From the NCBI GenBank assembly GCA_902825775.1, contig CADECF010000010.1, positions 101,151 to 165,150 on the forward strand: a stretch of DNA of 64,000 bases. Reading direction: 5' to 3'. The notes under the pieces were generated by a model that saw only the letters and a list, made by a program, of their open reading frames with translations, was not told the origin of the DNA and searched no databases. Position 1 is the stretch's first letter, and each line of letters starts with the position of its first letter. Positions 46,331 to 56,148 of the stretch are shown here, piece after piece. Origin of the DNA: an uncultured Lysobacteraceae bacterium. Its GTDB lineage: Bacteria > Pseudomonadota > Gammaproteobacteria > Xanthomonadales > Xanthomonadaceae. The position numbers were made by a program, and so were the translations under genes.

Positions 46331-47412
46331 GCGGCCTCGGTCATGCGTGCGAGTTCGTCGGCCTGGTGTTCGCGGCTCAGCCGTTCGATCAACGCGTCGA
46401 GATCGCCTTCGAGCACGTTCGGCAGGTCGTACAAGGTCAGCCCTTCGACGCGATGGTCGGTGATGCGGCCCTGCGGATAGTTGTAGGTGCGGATGCGCTG
46501 GCTGCGGTCGCCGCTGCCGACCTGCAGCTTGCGATCCTGCGCCTGCGCGGCTTCGCGCTTGGCGATTTCGGCTTCGACCAGCATCGCCTTGAGCCGCTTC
46601 ATCGCCTTGTCGCGGTTGGCGTGCTGCGAGCGCTCGGTCTGGCTTTCCACCACCACGCCGCTGGGCACGTGGGTGATGCGGATCGCCGACTCGGTCTTGT
46701 TGACGTGCTGGCCGCCGGCGCCGGACGAGCGGAAGGTATCGACCTTCAGATCGGCCGGATTGATCTCGACGGCGATGTCGCTGGTTTCCTCGGCGATGAT
46801 CGCCACCGTCGCCGCGGACGTATGGATGCGCCCCTGCGATTCGGTTTCCGGCACGCGTTGCACGCGGTGCGTGCCGGATTCGAATTTCAATTTGGAATAA
46901 GCGCCGCGGCCTTCGACGCGGGCGATGATTTCCTTGTAGCCGCCGTGCTCGCCAGCGCTGGCCGATTCGATTTCGACCTTCCAGCCCTGCCGCTCCGCGT
47001 AGCGCGCATACATGCGGAACAGGTCGCCGGCGAAGATCGCCGCTTCGTCGCCGCCGGTGCCGGCGCGCACTTCCAGGTACAGGCCGCCGTCGTCGCGCGC
47101 ATCCTTGGGTACGAGGTGCGACATCAGCTCGTCGTCGAGCGCTTGCAGGCGCGAGGTGGCCGCCGTTATTTCCTCTTCGGCCAGCTCGCGCATTTCCGGA
47201 TCGCCGCGCATCGCCTCGGCATTGGCCAGGTCGCGGCGAGCCTGCGCTTCGGACGCCAGCGCGGTAGCTACCGGTTCCAACTGCGAGAATTCGCGCGAAT
47301 AGTTGCGGAAGCGTTCGGCATCGGCGATCACGCCCGGATCGGACAGCAGCCGTTCCAGTTCCTCGCGCCGTTCGGCCAGAGCCTCAAGCTTGCGGCGCAG
47401 GTTCGCTTGCAT
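46327..47412 (-). CDS. prfA: Peptide chain release factor 1
   Basis: A 361-residue factor that terminates translation at UAA and UAG. The codon-recognition tripeptide PxT is PET (188-190) in [17 protein letters not shown], and the GGQ motif (233-235) lies in [14 protein letters not shown]. Length is standard. It overlaps hemA by 29 bases. Its substrate methylase gene prmC is far away at 7.6 kb. Confidence 0.95.
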   Translation of the reverse strand: MQANLRRKLEALAERREELERLLSDPGVIADAERFRNYSREFSQLEPVATALASEAQARRDLANAEAMRGDPEMRELAEEEITAATSRLQALDDELMSHLVPKDARDDGGLYLEVRAGTGGDEAAIFAGDLFRMYARYAERQGWKVEIESASAGEHGGYKEIIARVEGRGAYSKLKFESGTHRVQRVPETESQGRIHTSAATVAIIAEETSDIAVEINPADLKVDTFRSSGAGGQHVNKTESAIRITHVPSGVVVESQTERSQHANRDKAMKRLKAMLVEAEIAKREAAQAQDRKLQVGSGDRSQRIRTYNYPQGRITDHRVEGLTLYDLPNVLEGDLDALIERLSREHQADELARMTEAA

Positions 47413-48673
47413 CGTCTTGGTCGGCGTCCGTCAGCGGCGGGAAGAGTTTGTCGGCGGCGCGCGCGAGTTCCGCGTCGCCGATCAGCGCCGCTTCTCGCAG
47501 CGCCACGGTCGGCGCATGCAGCAGGCGGTTGGTGAGAGTATGCGCGAGCAGGTCGAGCACCGCATGGGGATCTGTGCCGGCAGCGAGTTCGCGCCGCGCT
47601 TTGGCCAGCGCTTCGGCGCGCGCGCTGTCGCCGTGCGCGCGCAGGCGCTTGAGCGGCGCGTGGCGCGTGGCGGCGGCCGTGGTTTCGATGAAGCGCGCGG
47701 CTTGCAGTTCGATGATCGCTTCGGCCTCGGCTGCGGCTTCGCGCCGGCTGCGGCGGTTGTCTTCGACCGCGCGTTCGAGATCGTCGACGGTGTAGAGGAA
47801 GGCATCCTTGAGTTCGGCCACATCCGCGTCGATATCGCGCGGCACGGCCAAGTCCAGCAGCAACATCGGCCGATGCCGGCGCAGGGCGAGCGCATTGGCC
47901 ACTTGCGCGCGCTTGAGCACGGTTTCGCGGCTGGCGGTGGCCGACAGCACCAGATCGGCTTCGGCCAGGTGCCGCTCCAGTTCGGTCAGCGGCAACGCTA
48001 CGCCGCCGTGGCGCGAAGCGATGTCCTGCGCATGCGCCAGGGTGCGGTTGGCGATCAGCAGTCGCTTGACCTTGCCTTCGCTCAGATGGCGCGCGGCCAG
48101 TTCGATGGTTTCGCCGGCGCCGATCAAGAGCGCGGTGGATTCGTCCAGCCGCGCGAACGCGTTCTGCGCCAACCGCACCGCAGCCGAGGCCACCGACACC
48201 GGATGCGCGCCGATGCGCGTATCGGTGCGCGCGCGCTTGGCGGTGGCGAAGGCCTGCTGGAACAAGCGGTCCAAGCCGCTGCCGAGCGTGCCGGCGGCGC
48301 GCGCCGCGGCCCAGGATTCCTTCACCTGGCCCAGGATCTGCGGTTCGCCCAGCACCAACGAATCCAGGCCGGCGGCGACGCGGAACAAATGGCGCACCGC
48401 GTCCAGATCGCGATGGCCGTACAGATAAGCGTGCAGGTCTTCGCTGCCGTCCGGATGCGTGGCCAGCCAGTCGCGCACGCTGCGGCCGTCGTCGTCGACC
48501 ACCGCATACAGTTCGGTGCGGTTGCAGGTGGACAGCAGAGCCACTTCGCGCACTTCCGGCAGCGCGCGCAGGGCCGCCAATGCCGCAGGCAGCGCCGCGG
48601 CGTCGAACGCGACGCGCTCGCGCAGGGCGACCGGCGCGGTCTGGTGATTCAGTCCCAAGGCGTACAACGGCAT
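47384..48673 (-). CDS. hemA: Glutamyl-tRNA reductase
   Basis: A 429-residue enzyme making glutamate-1-semialdehyde, the first committed step of the C5 tetrapyrrole pathway. The catalytic Cys50 lies in [12 protein letters not shown]; the NADPH domain contains [16 protein letters not shown]. The N-terminus [20 protein letters not shown] is the usual start. It is the first gene of the hemA-prfA-GNAT operon and is divergent from the TPR gene; the 67-base gap must hold both promoters. Confidence 0.95.
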   Translation of the reverse strand: MPLYALGLNHQTAPVALRERVAFDAAALPAALAALRALPEVREVALLSTCNRTELYAVVDDDGRSVRDWLATHPDGSEDLHAYLYGHRDLDAVRHLFRVAAGLDSLVLGEPQILGQVKESWAAARAAGTLGSGLDRLFQQAFATAKRARTDTRIGAHPVSVASAAVRLAQNAFARLDESTALLIGAGETIELAARHLSEGKVKRLLIANRTLAHAQDIASRHGGVALPLTELERHLAEADLVLSATASRETVLKRAQVANALALRRHRPMLLLDLAVPRDIDADVAELKDAFLYTVDDLERAVEDNRRSRREAAAEAEAIIELQAARFIETTAAATRHAPLKRLRAHGDSARAEALAKARRELAAGTDPHAVLDLLAHTLTNRLLHAPTVALREAALIGDAELARAADKLFPPLTDADQDDASEPAPQA

Positions 48674-48740
48674 ATTCAGCGGCTTGCGATTAAGCTAGCT
48701 ATTCATTCCCAAGCCGCCATTTTAGCGGCCCGGTCGCCCG

Positions 48741-50453
48741 ATGCCCGCACTCGCTCGTTATTTCCGCCATATGGCTGTGGTCAGGGGCCAGAAATCGCGC
48801 AAATCCGGCCGCTGGCTGGCGTTGCTGCTGTTCGCGGCGGGCACGCAGGCCCTGGCCGCGACCCCGGCCAAGACGCCGGCCGGCGCGCTGGAGCCGGTCA
48901 TGGCCGGCGAATTCGCACTGCAGAGCGGGCAATTGAACGAAGCGGCGCGCTGGTACCTGGAGGCCGCCCGCGTGTCCGGCGATGTTGGCCTGGCCGAGCG
49001 TGCGACCCGCATCGCCCTGCTGGCCAACGACGACGCTCGCGCCGCCGAATCGTTGAAGCTGTGGCGCAAACAGACGCCCAATTCTCTGGCGATCCGCACC
49101 GCCGAAGCCACCTTGTCGCTGCGCCGCGGCGATGCCAAAGCGGCCAGAAAACAGTTGGAAGACTTGCTGCGCGATCCGGACAAGACCGCCTGGGCGCACG
49201 CGTTCGTCGCTCTGGGTACCGGCGGCAAGGATCCCAAACTCGCCGCGCGCTTGCTGAGCGAAATGATCGACGACAACGCCATCCCCGGCCAGTTGCAGGC
49301 CTGGCTGGCTTTCGGCGGCCTGGCGCAGCGGCTCGACGACGAGCCGCTGGCCGAACGCATCGTCGGCGAAGTGGTCAAGCGCTTCCCCGGCGAGCCGCGC
49401 GTCGCCCTGCTGCGCGCCAGCCAACTGCGCGAGGCCGGCAAGAACGACGAAGCCAAACAGGCGCTCGCGGTGCTGTTGCCGCAGGCCGAGCGCGACCCCG
49501 ACATCCGTCGCGCGATCGCCGCCGAATACGATCTACTGGGCGATCCCGTCGCCGCCGCGGACGTGCTGGCGCGCGGCCCGCAGGACGACCGCAGCTACGG
49601 CATGCGCGCATCGCTGCTGGCCAAGTCGGAGAAGAACGCCGAGCTGACTTCGCTCTACGACGAGTTGCGCAAGCAGGCCGCGCAGCCGAATTCGTCGCGG
49701 CGATTGCTGCTCGGACAGATCGCCGAATTCCTCAAGCGCTACGAAGAAGCGCTGGAGTGGTACCGCGGCGTGCCCGGCGGCCAGGAACGTTGGATCGCCC
49801 GCCTGCGCTCGGTCAATGTGCTGTACCAGCTCAAGCGCGCACCGGAAGCCTATGCCGAGGTGCGCAAGCTGCAGTCCGATTCCAGCGCCGACGAAGACGT
49901 GAGCCGCGATGCCTACCTGCTGGAAGCCGAACTGCGCACCAAAGACAAGGACGATGCCGGCGAACTCGACGTCTATGCCCGCGGCCTGGCGGCTTATCCC
50001 GACGATGGCGCGCTGTTGTACGGACGCGCATTGGCCTGGGAACGCCGCGATCGCATCGATCGCGCCGAGGCCGACCTGCGCAAGGTATTGGTCGCCGATC
50101 CCGAGAATGTGGCCGCGCTCAACGCGCTCGGCTACACGCTGGCCGACCGCACCACGCGCTACACCGAAGCGATGGAGCTGATCGACCGCGCCCGCGCCGC
50201 AGAACCGGGCAACGCTGCGATCATCGACAGCCACGGCTGGGTGCTGTACCGGCTCGGCCGCAACGAAGAGGCGCTGGTGCAGTTGCGCCGCGCCTTCACG
50301 ATGCAGAAGGATCCGGAAATCGCCGCGCACATCGGCGAGGTGTTGTGGATGACCGGCAAGAAAGAAGAAGCGCGCAAGTATTTCGACGAGGCGCGCAAGC
50401 TGGATCCGGAAAACCGCTCGCTGCAGCGCGCACTGTCGAAGACCGGGGCGTGA
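48741..50453 (+). CDS. Tetratricopeptide-repeat exported protein
   Basis: A 570-residue protein with a basic N-terminus and a hydrophobic signal segment (WLALLLFAAGTQALAATPA), then many TPR-like helical pairs, for example FALQSGQLNEAARWYLEAAR and near residue 475 SHGWVLYRLGRNEEALVQLR. It precedes lolB, as is common in pseudomonads and xanthomonads, suggesting a periplasmic or outer membrane scaffolding role. An alternative start 30 bases downstream would leave a standard-length signal peptide. Its TGA overlaps a GTG that opens the lolB frame. Confidence 0.85.
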   Translation: MPALARYFRHMAVVRGQKSRKSGRWLALLLFAAGTQALAATPAKTPAGALEPVMAGEFALQSGQLNEAARWYLEAARVSGDVGLAERATRIALLANDDARAAESLKLWRKQTPNSLAIRTAEATLSLRRGDAKAARKQLEDLLRDPDKTAWAHAFVALGTGGKDPKLAARLLSEMIDDNAIPGQLQAWLAFGGLAQRLDDEPLAERIVGEVVKRFPGEPRVALLRASQLREAGKNDEAKQALAVLLPQAERDPDIRRAIAAEYDLLGDPVAAADVLARGPQDDRSYGMRASLLAKSEKNAELTSLYDELRKQAAQPNSSRRLLLGQIAEFLKRYEEALEWYRGVPGGQERWIARLRSVNVLYQLKRAPEAYAEVRKLQSDSSADEDVSRDAYLLEAELRTKDKDDAGELDVYARGLAAYPDDGALLYGRALAWERRDRIDRAEADLRKVLVADPENVAALNALGYTLADRTTRYTEAMELIDRARAAEPGNAAIIDSHGWVLYRLGRNEEALVQLRRAFTMQKDPEIAAHIGEVLWMTGKKEEARKYFDEARKLDPENRSLQRALSKTGA

Positions 50454-51253
50454 CGGTGCCTGCTTTTGTAGGGGCGGCTTTTGTGGGGACAGCTTTTGTG
50501 GGAGCGGCTTCAGCCGCGAGCTTTTCAAGACTTAAGCGTCCCACCAAAGAGCTCGCGGCTGAAGCCGCTCCCACAAAAGCCGCTCCTACAAAGAGCAGCG
50601 GAGCAAGCCCCGCTCTACAGAGCGGGGCGCTGATCGTAGCGGGACTATTGCTCGCGGCCTGCGTGCCGCAGACGGTGCGCGCGCCGTTGCCGTCGCTGTC
50701 GCCGCAGGAAATCGCAGCGGCGCAAATGCGGCAATCCGCGCACGAATCGGCCGTACGCGCCGCACCGTCGTGGACGCTGCAAGGCCGGGTCGCCGTATCC
50801 AACGGCCGCAACGGCGGCAGCGGCCGCATCGATTGGCGGCAGGATGCGGACCGGTACGAAGTCGCGCTGAGCGCGCCTGTCACCCGCCAGAGCTGGCGGC
50901 TCAGCGGCGATCGCGCTGCCGCGGAATTGGAAGGCCTGGAAGGCGGCACTCGTAGCGGAACCGATCCGCAGGCGCTGTTGCGCGAAGCCACCGCTTGGGA
51001 AATCCCGGTCGCCGCGCTGTCATCGTGGGTGCGCGGGGCGCGCGCCGACGAGGCGACATTCGGTCCGGCGACCCTGGCCTTCGGTGCCGATCGCCGGTTG
51101 GCTCGTATCGAGCAGGGCGGCTGGACCATCGATTACGCCGCCTGGCAGCCCACGGGCGACGCGGCCGCTCTGCCGCTGCGCCTCAATGCCCAGCGCGGCG
51201 AGGCCAAGGTGCGGCTGATTGTCGATAGCTGGGCGGACGCGGCCACGCCATGA
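50450..51253 (+). CDS. lolB: Outer-membrane lipoprotein receptor LolB with a repeat-derived N-terminal extension
   Basis: LolB receives lipoproteins from LolA and inserts them in the outer membrane. The mature region starts at Cys71 in [10 protein letters not shown], followed by [20 protein letters not shown] and the family-typical WRLSGD segment. The first 70 residues are abnormal: the only in-frame start upstream of the lipobox is GTG at 50450 (overlapping the TPR stop), and codons 5-57 are REP-like repeat sequence ([19 protein letters not shown]...). The frame stays open through the repeats. The gene is coupled to ispE by ATGA. Confidence 0.8.
   Translation: MTVPAFVGAAFVGTAFVGAASAASFSRLKRPTKELAAEAAPTKAAPTKSSGASPALQSGALIVAGLLLAACVPQTVRAPLPSLSPQEIAAAQMRQSAHESAVRAAPSWTLQGRVAVSNGRNGGSGRIDWRQDADRYEVALSAPVTRQSWRLSGDRAAAELEGLEGGTRSGTDPQALLREATAWEIPVAALSSWVRGARADEATFGPATLAFGADRRLARIEQGGWTIDYAAWQPTGDAAALPLRLNAQRGEAKVRLIVDSWADAATP
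50462..50619. repeat. REP-like repeats at the start of lolB
   Basis: GTGGGAGCGGCTTCAGCCGC (50496) and its inverted copy (50549-50574), followed by a TCCTACA end and GAGCAAGCCCCGCTCTAC. Together they separate the lolB start codon from the lipobox. Confidence 0.85.
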
Positions 51254-52107
51254 GCGCCGCCGACTGGTCCGAGTGGCCGGCGCCGGCCAAACTCAATCTA
51301 TTCCTGCGTATCACCGGCCGCCGCGACGACGGCTATCACCAGCTGCAGACTGTGTTCCGTCTCCTCGACTGGGGCGATACGGTCAAACTGCGGGTCCGCG
51401 ACGACGGCCGCATCGTCCGCCACGGCAAGCCCGCCTACGCGCAGGGCGAGCACGAGGACCTTACGGTTCGTGCCGCCAATCTTCTTAAAGATGCGGCGAA
51501 AATCAGCCAAGGTGCTGATATCCTCGTCGAAAAACGAATTCCGGTCGGTGGCGGCTTCGGCGGCGGTTCCTCCGATGCGGCCACGACACTGGTCGTTCTC
51601 AATCGGCTTTGGGGGCTGGGCTGGCCCGCGGAACGCTTGGCCGAACTGGGCCTGCGGCTGGGTGCGGATGTGCCGGTCTTCGTTCGTGGCGACAATGCCT
51701 GGGCCGAAAGCGTTGGCGAGAGCCTGACCCCGATCGCGCTGCCGTCGGCCTGGTATCTGCTAGTCGACCCCGGCGTTTGTGCCGCCACGGCCGAATTATT
51801 CCAAGCCCCTGAATTGACGCGCGATTCGCCGCCCGCGACAATATCCGACTTCGTTTCGGGTGTTCCGCTCGGCAATGCGTTCGAGCCGGTATTGCGCCGC
51901 CGCGAACCGGCCGTGGAGGCCGTGTTCGCAGTTTTGGCGCGGATCGGCGAGCCGCGTTTGACCGGGTCGGGCAGCGGCTGCTTCGTTGAATTCGTCGATC
52001 GCGACTCGGCCGAGGCCGGACTGGCGGCTTTGCCGCCGGGTCTGCATGGCTGGGTGGCGCAAGGCGCGACGGAATCGCCGCTGTGCAGGGCGCTCGTAAC
52101 CAGGTAA
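51250..52107 (+). CDS. ispE: 4-diphosphocytidyl-2-C-methyl-D-erythritol kinase
   Basis: A 285-residue GHMP kinase of the non-mevalonate isoprenoid pathway. The N-terminal [20 protein letters not shown] and the ATP loop [17 protein letters not shown] are diagnostic; [12 protein letters not shown]-like [13 protein letters not shown] completes the third GHMP motif. The start ATG overlaps the lolB stop. The tRNA-Gln gene follows within five bases of the stop. Confidence 0.95.
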   Translation: MSAADWSEWPAPAKLNLFLRITGRRDDGYHQLQTVFRLLDWGDTVKLRVRDDGRIVRHGKPAYAQGEHEDLTVRAANLLKDAAKISQGADILVEKRIPVGGGFGGGSSDAATTLVVLNRLWGLGWPAERLAELGLRLGADVPVFVRGDNAWAESVGESLTPIALPSAWYLLVDPGVCAATAELFQAPELTRDSPPATISDFVSGVPLGNAFEPVLRRREPAVEAVFAVLARIGEPRLTGSGSGCFVEFVDRDSAEAGLAALPPGLHGWVAQGATESPLCRALVTR

Positions 52108-52111
52108 CCGC

Positions 52112-52188
52112 AGGGGCGTCGCCAAGAGGCCCAAGGCACCAGGTTTTGATCCTGGCATTCGTAGGTTCGAATCCTACCGCCCCTGCCA
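52112..52188 (+). tRNA. tRNA-Gln (UUG anticodon)
   Basis: A full cloverleaf: acceptor AGGGGCG pairs with CGCCCCT, the anticodon stem CCAGG/CCTGG has loop TTTTGAT with anticodon TTG, the T arm is GTAGG-TTCGAAT-CCTAC, and CCA is encoded. It lies between ispE and prs, the usual place in xanthomonads. Confidence 0.97.
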
Positions 52189-52239
52189 ATTTAGCGATTC
52201 CCATCCACCCGCAACGGTCAGAGCGACGCGGAGCAAACA

Positions 52240-53199
52240 ATGCAAGACGATCGCAATCTGCTGATCTTCAGCGGCAACGCCAACCGACCGCTGGCCTTGT
52301 CGGTATGCAAGGAGCTGGGGATCCGTTTGGGCAAGGCGCTGGTCGGGCGTTTTTCCGATGGCGAAGTGCAGATCGAGATCGAGGAAAACGTCCGCGGCCA
52401 GGACGTGTTCGTGATCCAGCCGACCAGCGCGCCGAGCGCGGAGAACCTGGTCGAACTGTTGGTGCTGGTGGACGCGCTCAAGCGCGCCTCGGCCAACAAA
52501 GTGACCGCGGTGGTGCCGTATTTCGGCTACGCCCGGCAGGATCGGCGGCCGCGTTCGGCGCGGGTGCCGATCACGGCGAAGGTCGCGGCGCAGATGTTCT
52601 CGACGGTGGGCACCGACCGGGTGCTGACCATCGATCTGCACGCGGAACAGATCCAGGGCTTTTTCGATATCCCGGTCGACAACGTGTACGGATCGCCGCT
52701 GCTGCTCGCCGACGTCTGGCGCGCGCACGGCACCGACAATTTGATCGTGGTGTCGCCGGACGTGGGCGGCGTGGTGCGCGCAAGGGCTATCGCCAAGCGC
52801 CTCGACGACGCGGATCTTGCGATCATCGACAAGCGCCGGCCGAAAGCCAACGTCGCCACGGTGATGAACATCATCGGCGACGTGGCGGGCAAGACCTGCG
52901 TGCTGGTCGACGACATCGTCGACACCGCAGGCACCTTGTGCGCGGCGGCGGCGGCGCTGAAAGCGCAGGGCGCGATCAAGGTGGTCGCGTACTGCACGCA
53001 TCCGGTGCTGTCGGGCGCGGCGATCGACAACGTGAACGGTTCTGAATTGGACGAACTGGTGGTGACCGACACGATTCCGCTGTCGGAAGCGGCCAGGGGT
53101 TGCAAAAAAATCCGCCAGCTCAGTGTGGCGGAACTGCTGGCGGAGACCATCCGCCGCATCTCGTTCGGCGAGTCGGTGAGTTCGCTGTACGTGGATTGA
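52240..53199 (+). CDS. prs: Ribose-phosphate pyrophosphokinase
   Basis: A 319-residue PRPP synthase, making PRPP from ribose-5-phosphate and ATP for nucleotide, histidine and tryptophan synthesis. The sequence shows [31 protein letters not shown], the catalytic-loop region [20 protein letters not shown] and the PRPP-binding loop [15 protein letters not shown]. The C-terminus SLYVD is typical. It lies downstream of tRNA-Gln and upstream of rplY. Confidence 0.96.
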   Translation: MQDDRNLLIFSGNANRPLALSVCKELGIRLGKALVGRFSDGEVQIEIEENVRGQDVFVIQPTSAPSAENLVELLVLVDALKRASANKVTAVVPYFGYARQDRRPRSARVPITAKVAAQMFSTVGTDRVLTIDLHAEQIQGFFDIPVDNVYGSPLLLADVWRAHGTDNLIVVSPDVGGVVRARAIAKRLDDADLAIIDKRRPKANVATVMNIIGDVAGKTCVLVDDIVDTAGTLCAAAAALKAQGAIKVVAYCTHPVLSGAAIDNVNGSELDELVVTDTIPLSEAARGCKKIRQLSVAELLAETIRRISFGESVSSLYVD

Positions 53200-53307
53200 G
53201 AATTCGGGAGGCGAAAGCTTCCCAATACGGCTCTCCTGGTCGCGGGAGAGGCGTCCTTAAGCCGCCGCGAGGCGGCACCAACGCAACAAAGAGTGAGTAA
53301 ACGAAAA

Positions 53308-53985
53308 ATGGCTACCGAACATAAAATCGCAGCTGCCGCGCGCGGCGACGAGGGCAAGGGTGCGAGCCGCCGCCTGCGTCGCGCCGGTCAGATCCCCGCC
53401 ATCGTCTATGGCGCCCACGCCGATCCGCAGAGCATCCAGCTGGAGCACGAGAAGACCTGGCTGGCCAGCCAGAACGAGTGGTTCTACTCGTCGATCCTGA
53501 CCCTTGAAGTGGACGGCAAGGCCGAACAGGTGCTGCTGCGCGATATGCAGCGCCATCCGTACAAGCAGATCATCATGCACATGGACTTCCAGCGCGTCAG
53601 CGCGAACGAAGCCATTCGCGTAGCCGTGCCGCTGCACTTCATCAACGAAGACAAGTCGCCGGCCGGCAAGGCCGCCGATGTCGCGGTCACGCACGAGCTG
53701 ACCGAACTGGACATCAGCTGCCTGCCCAAGGACCTGCCGGAGTTCATCGAAGTCGATCTGGCCAACCTGTCGGTCGGCGACACCATCCACCTGTCGGAGA
53801 TCAAGCTGCCGGCGGGCGTGGAAGTGCCCGAGCTCAAGCTCGGCGCCGACCACGACGTGGCGGTGGTCGTGGCGCGCTTCGTCAAGGAAGAAGTGGAAGA
53901 AGCCGTGGAAGGCGAAGCTTCCGCCGAAGTGCCGGCCGCCAAGGTTTCCGACGAGGAAGCCGAAGAGGGTGGCGACAAGGAGTGA
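53308..53985 (+). CDS. rplY: 50S ribosomal protein L25 (CTC form)
   Basis: A 225-residue ribosomal protein binding 5S rRNA. The N-terminal L25 domain contains GKGASRRLRRAGQIPAIVYG and LLRDMQRHPYKQIIMHMDF; a beta-rich TL5 domain and an acidic Glu/Ala tail follow, marking the long CTC type. The start at 53308 (MATEHK) is preferred; a GTG 15 bases upstream is in frame and overlaps the GAGTGAG ribosome-binding site. Confidence 0.95.
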   Translation: MATEHKIAAAARGDEGKGASRRLRRAGQIPAIVYGAHADPQSIQLEHEKTWLASQNEWFYSSILTLEVDGKAEQVLLRDMQRHPYKQIIMHMDFQRVSANEAIRVAVPLHFINEDKSPAGKAADVAVTHELTELDISCLPKDLPEFIEVDLANLSVGDTIHLSEIKLPAGVEVPELKLGADHDVAVVVARFVKEEVEEAVEGEASAEVPAAKVSDEEAEEGGDKE

Positions 53986-54070
53986 TCGTCGCATCGCGAC
54001 GCTCGCGCTTGTCGGTTTACGGGGGACCTGCCGCAAGGCAGGTCCCTCACTTCGTTCGGGATGACAGTTG

Positions 54071-54655
54071 ATGGCGGGTTTGCGCCTGATCGTGGGCCTG
54101 GGCAATCCGGGGCCCGAGCACGCCAGGACGCGGCATAACGCCGGGTTCTGGTTCGTGGATGCGCTCGCCGAGAAGACCGGCGCGCGCTTTTCGGTGGAAT
54201 CCAAACTGTTCGGCGAGACCGCGAAGGCGGAAATCGCAGGACGATCGGTGTGGCTGCTCAAGCCCGCCACTTATATGAACCTCAGCGGCAAATCGATCGG
54301 CGCCGCGCTGCGTTTCTGGAAGATCGAGCCCGAAGAGTGCCTGGTGGCGCACGACGAGCTGGATCTGGCGCCGGGCATCGTCCGTTTGAAATTCGACGGC
54401 GGCCACGGCGGCCAGAACGGCGTGCGCGACACGATGGCGATGCTGGGCCACGGCAAGTTCCATCGTTTGCGGATCGGCATCGGCCATCCGGGCAACAAGG
54501 ACAAGGTGACGCCGTGGCTGCTCAAGGGCGGCCCGGGCAAGGACGACGAAATACTGATCGGGCGCGCGATCGACGCTGCGCTCGATGTTCTGCCGCTGGC
54601 GGTGAATGGCGATTTCAACGAAGCCATGAAACGCCTGCACACCACCAAGGAATAG
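54071..54655 (+). CDS. pth: Peptidyl-tRNA hydrolase
   Basis: A 194-residue enzyme releasing tRNA from stalled peptidyl-tRNAs. The N-terminal LIVGLGNPGPEHARTRHNAG includes the catalytic His22, and LVAHDELDLAPG and KFDGGHGGQNGVRD are family motifs. The ATG at 54071 is chosen over an adjacent in-frame TTG. It follows rplY, as in most bacteria. Confidence 0.96.
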   Translation: MAGLRLIVGLGNPGPEHARTRHNAGFWFVDALAEKTGARFSVESKLFGETAKAEIAGRSVWLLKPATYMNLSGKSIGAALRFWKIEPEECLVAHDELDLAPGIVRLKFDGGHGGQNGVRDTMAMLGHGKFHRLRIGIGHPGNKDKVTPWLLKGGPGKDDEILIGRAIDAALDVLPLAVNGDFNEAMKRLHTTKE

Positions 54656-54665
54656 CAATACAGAG

Positions 54666-54745
54666 CTGTCATCCCGAGCGTAGCGAGGGATCTACTTGCA
54701 CGTCGGCCCGATAAAGCAGATCCCTCGCTGCGCTCGGGATGACAT
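54666..54745. repeat. Inverted repeat, CTGTCATCCCGAGCG family, between pth and ychF
   Basis: Left arm CTGTCATCCCGAGCGTAGCG and right arm its near complement, around a variable loop. It is followed by a short T-run (TTTTTG), so it may act as a terminator of pth. Confidence 0.8.
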
Positions 54746-54805
54746 TTTTGTGGAGCTCCGCTCCCCCGATTCATCGGACACGATCCACGTACCGGACCAG
54801 AGATA

Positions 54806-55897
54806 ATGGGCATCAAATGCGGCATCGTCGGCCTGCCTAACGTCGGCAAATCGACCCTGTTCAACGCGCTGACCAAGGCGGGCATCGCCGCGGCCAATTT
54901 CCCGTTCTGCACCATCGAGCCGAACGTGGGCGTGGTGCCGGTGCCGGATATCCGCTTGAACGCGTTGTCGGAGATCGTCAAGCCGCAGAAGGTGATCCCG
55001 ACCGCGGTCGAGTTCGTCGACATCGCAGGCCTCGTCGCCGGCGCGGCCAGCGGCGAAGGCCTGGGCAACAAGTTCCTGGCGCATATCCGCGAAGTGGATG
55101 CGATCACGCACGTGGTGCGTTGTTTCGAGAATCCGGACGTGATCCACGTCAACAACAAGGTCGATCCGATCGCCGACATCGACACCATCGACACCGAGTT
55201 GGCGTTGGCCGATCTGGAATCGGTCGACAAGGCGCTGCAGCGCGCCGAGCGCACCGCCAAGACCGGCGACAAGGACGCGAAAGCGCGCGTCGAAGTGCTC
55301 GCGCGCGTGCGCGCCGGCCTGGACGCCGGCAAGCCCGCGCGCGCGCTGGGCCTGTCCGACGACGACATGGTCGCCGTGCGCGATCTGTTCCTGCTCACGC
55401 TCAAGCCGGTGATGTACGTGGCCAACGTGCTCGAAGACGGTTTCGAGAACAACCCGCACCTGGACGCCGTGCGCGCACGCGCCGCGGGCGAGGGCGCCGA
55501 AGTGGTGCCGGTGTCGGCCGCGATCGAAGAAGAGCTGTCGCAGCTTGACGACGCCGACCGCGATGCGTTCCTGACCGACCTGGGCCTGGACGAACCTGGC
55601 TTGAACCGCGTGATCCGTGCGGCTTACAAACTGCTAGGCCTGCAGACGTATTTCACCGCCGGCGTGAAGGAAGTGCGCGCCTGGACGGTGAAAGCCGGTT
55701 CGACCGCGCCGCAGGCGGCCGGCGTGATCCACACCGATTTCGAGAAGGGCTTCATCCGTGCCGAAACGATCGGCTACGACGATTTCCTCAAGTACAAAGG
55801 CGAATCCGGCGCTCGCGATGCCGGTCGTCTGCGTCTGGAAGGCAAGGAATACCGGGTACAAGAAGGCGATGTGCTGCATTTCCGCTTCAACGTCTGA
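54806..55897 (+). CDS. ychF: Ribosome-binding ATPase YchF
   Basis: A 363-residue OBG-family P-loop protein that binds ribosomes and prefers ATP. The G1 motif GLPNVGKST (9-17), the switch region [19 protein letters not shown], a coiled-coil insert (about 130-205) and the C-terminal TGS domain (from about 280, [18 protein letters not shown]) are all present. It closes the lolB-to-ychF housekeeping block. Confidence 0.96.
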   Translation: MGIKCGIVGLPNVGKSTLFNALTKAGIAAANFPFCTIEPNVGVVPVPDIRLNALSEIVKPQKVIPTAVEFVDIAGLVAGAASGEGLGNKFLAHIREVDAITHVVRCFENPDVIHVNNKVDPIADIDTIDTELALADLESVDKALQRAERTAKTGDKDAKARVEVLARVRAGLDAGKPARALGLSDDDMVAVRDLFLLTLKPVMYVANVLEDGFENNPHLDAVRARAAGEGAEVVPVSAAIEEELSQLDDADRDAFLTDLGLDEPGLNRVIRAAYKLLGLQTYFTAGVKEVRAWTVKAGSTAPQAAGVIHTDFEKGFIRAETIGYDDFLKYKGESGARDAGRLRLEGKEYRVQEGDVLHFRFNV

Positions 55898-55910
55898 CCT
55901 CGGCCGCTTT

Positions 55911-56077
55911 TTGTAGAGCGGGCTTGCCCCGCTGCTCTTTGCTCTTCTTCTCTGTCATCCCGAGCGCAGCGAGGGATCTGCTTCGTCGACAAAGCAGATC
56001 CCTCGCTGCGCTCGGGATGACAGGCAAAGAGCAAAAGATCGCGGCTGAAGCCGCTCCCACAAAAGCCGCTCCCACAA
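55911..56077. repeat. REP-like repeat cluster between ychF and the TonB receptor
   Basis: TGTAGAGCGGGCTTGCCCCG, the CTGTCATCCCGAGCGCAGCG inverted pair, and CGCGGCTGAAGCCGCTCCCA copies stand in tandem between convergent genes. Confidence 0.8.
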
Positions 56078-56103
56078 GCGCCGTCCCTCACAAGACCCAC
56101 GCG

Positions 56104-56129
56104 AAAAAAAACCTCCCGTTGCCGGGAGG
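56104..56129 (-). terminator. Rho-independent terminator of the TonB receptor gene
   Basis: On the minus strand CCTCCCG-GCAA-CGGGAGG is followed by eight U residues. It lies 20 bases after the receptor stop codon. Confidence 0.92.
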
Positions 56130-56148
56130 TTTCGAGGGCGGATTACTG

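Noticed and set aside
47303-51253. A 1316-residue open frame spanning hemA antisense, the TPR gene and lolB
   Set aside because: Only its last part (lolB) is real; the rest is the reverse or alternate frame of hemA and the TPR gene and arises from GC-rich codon use.
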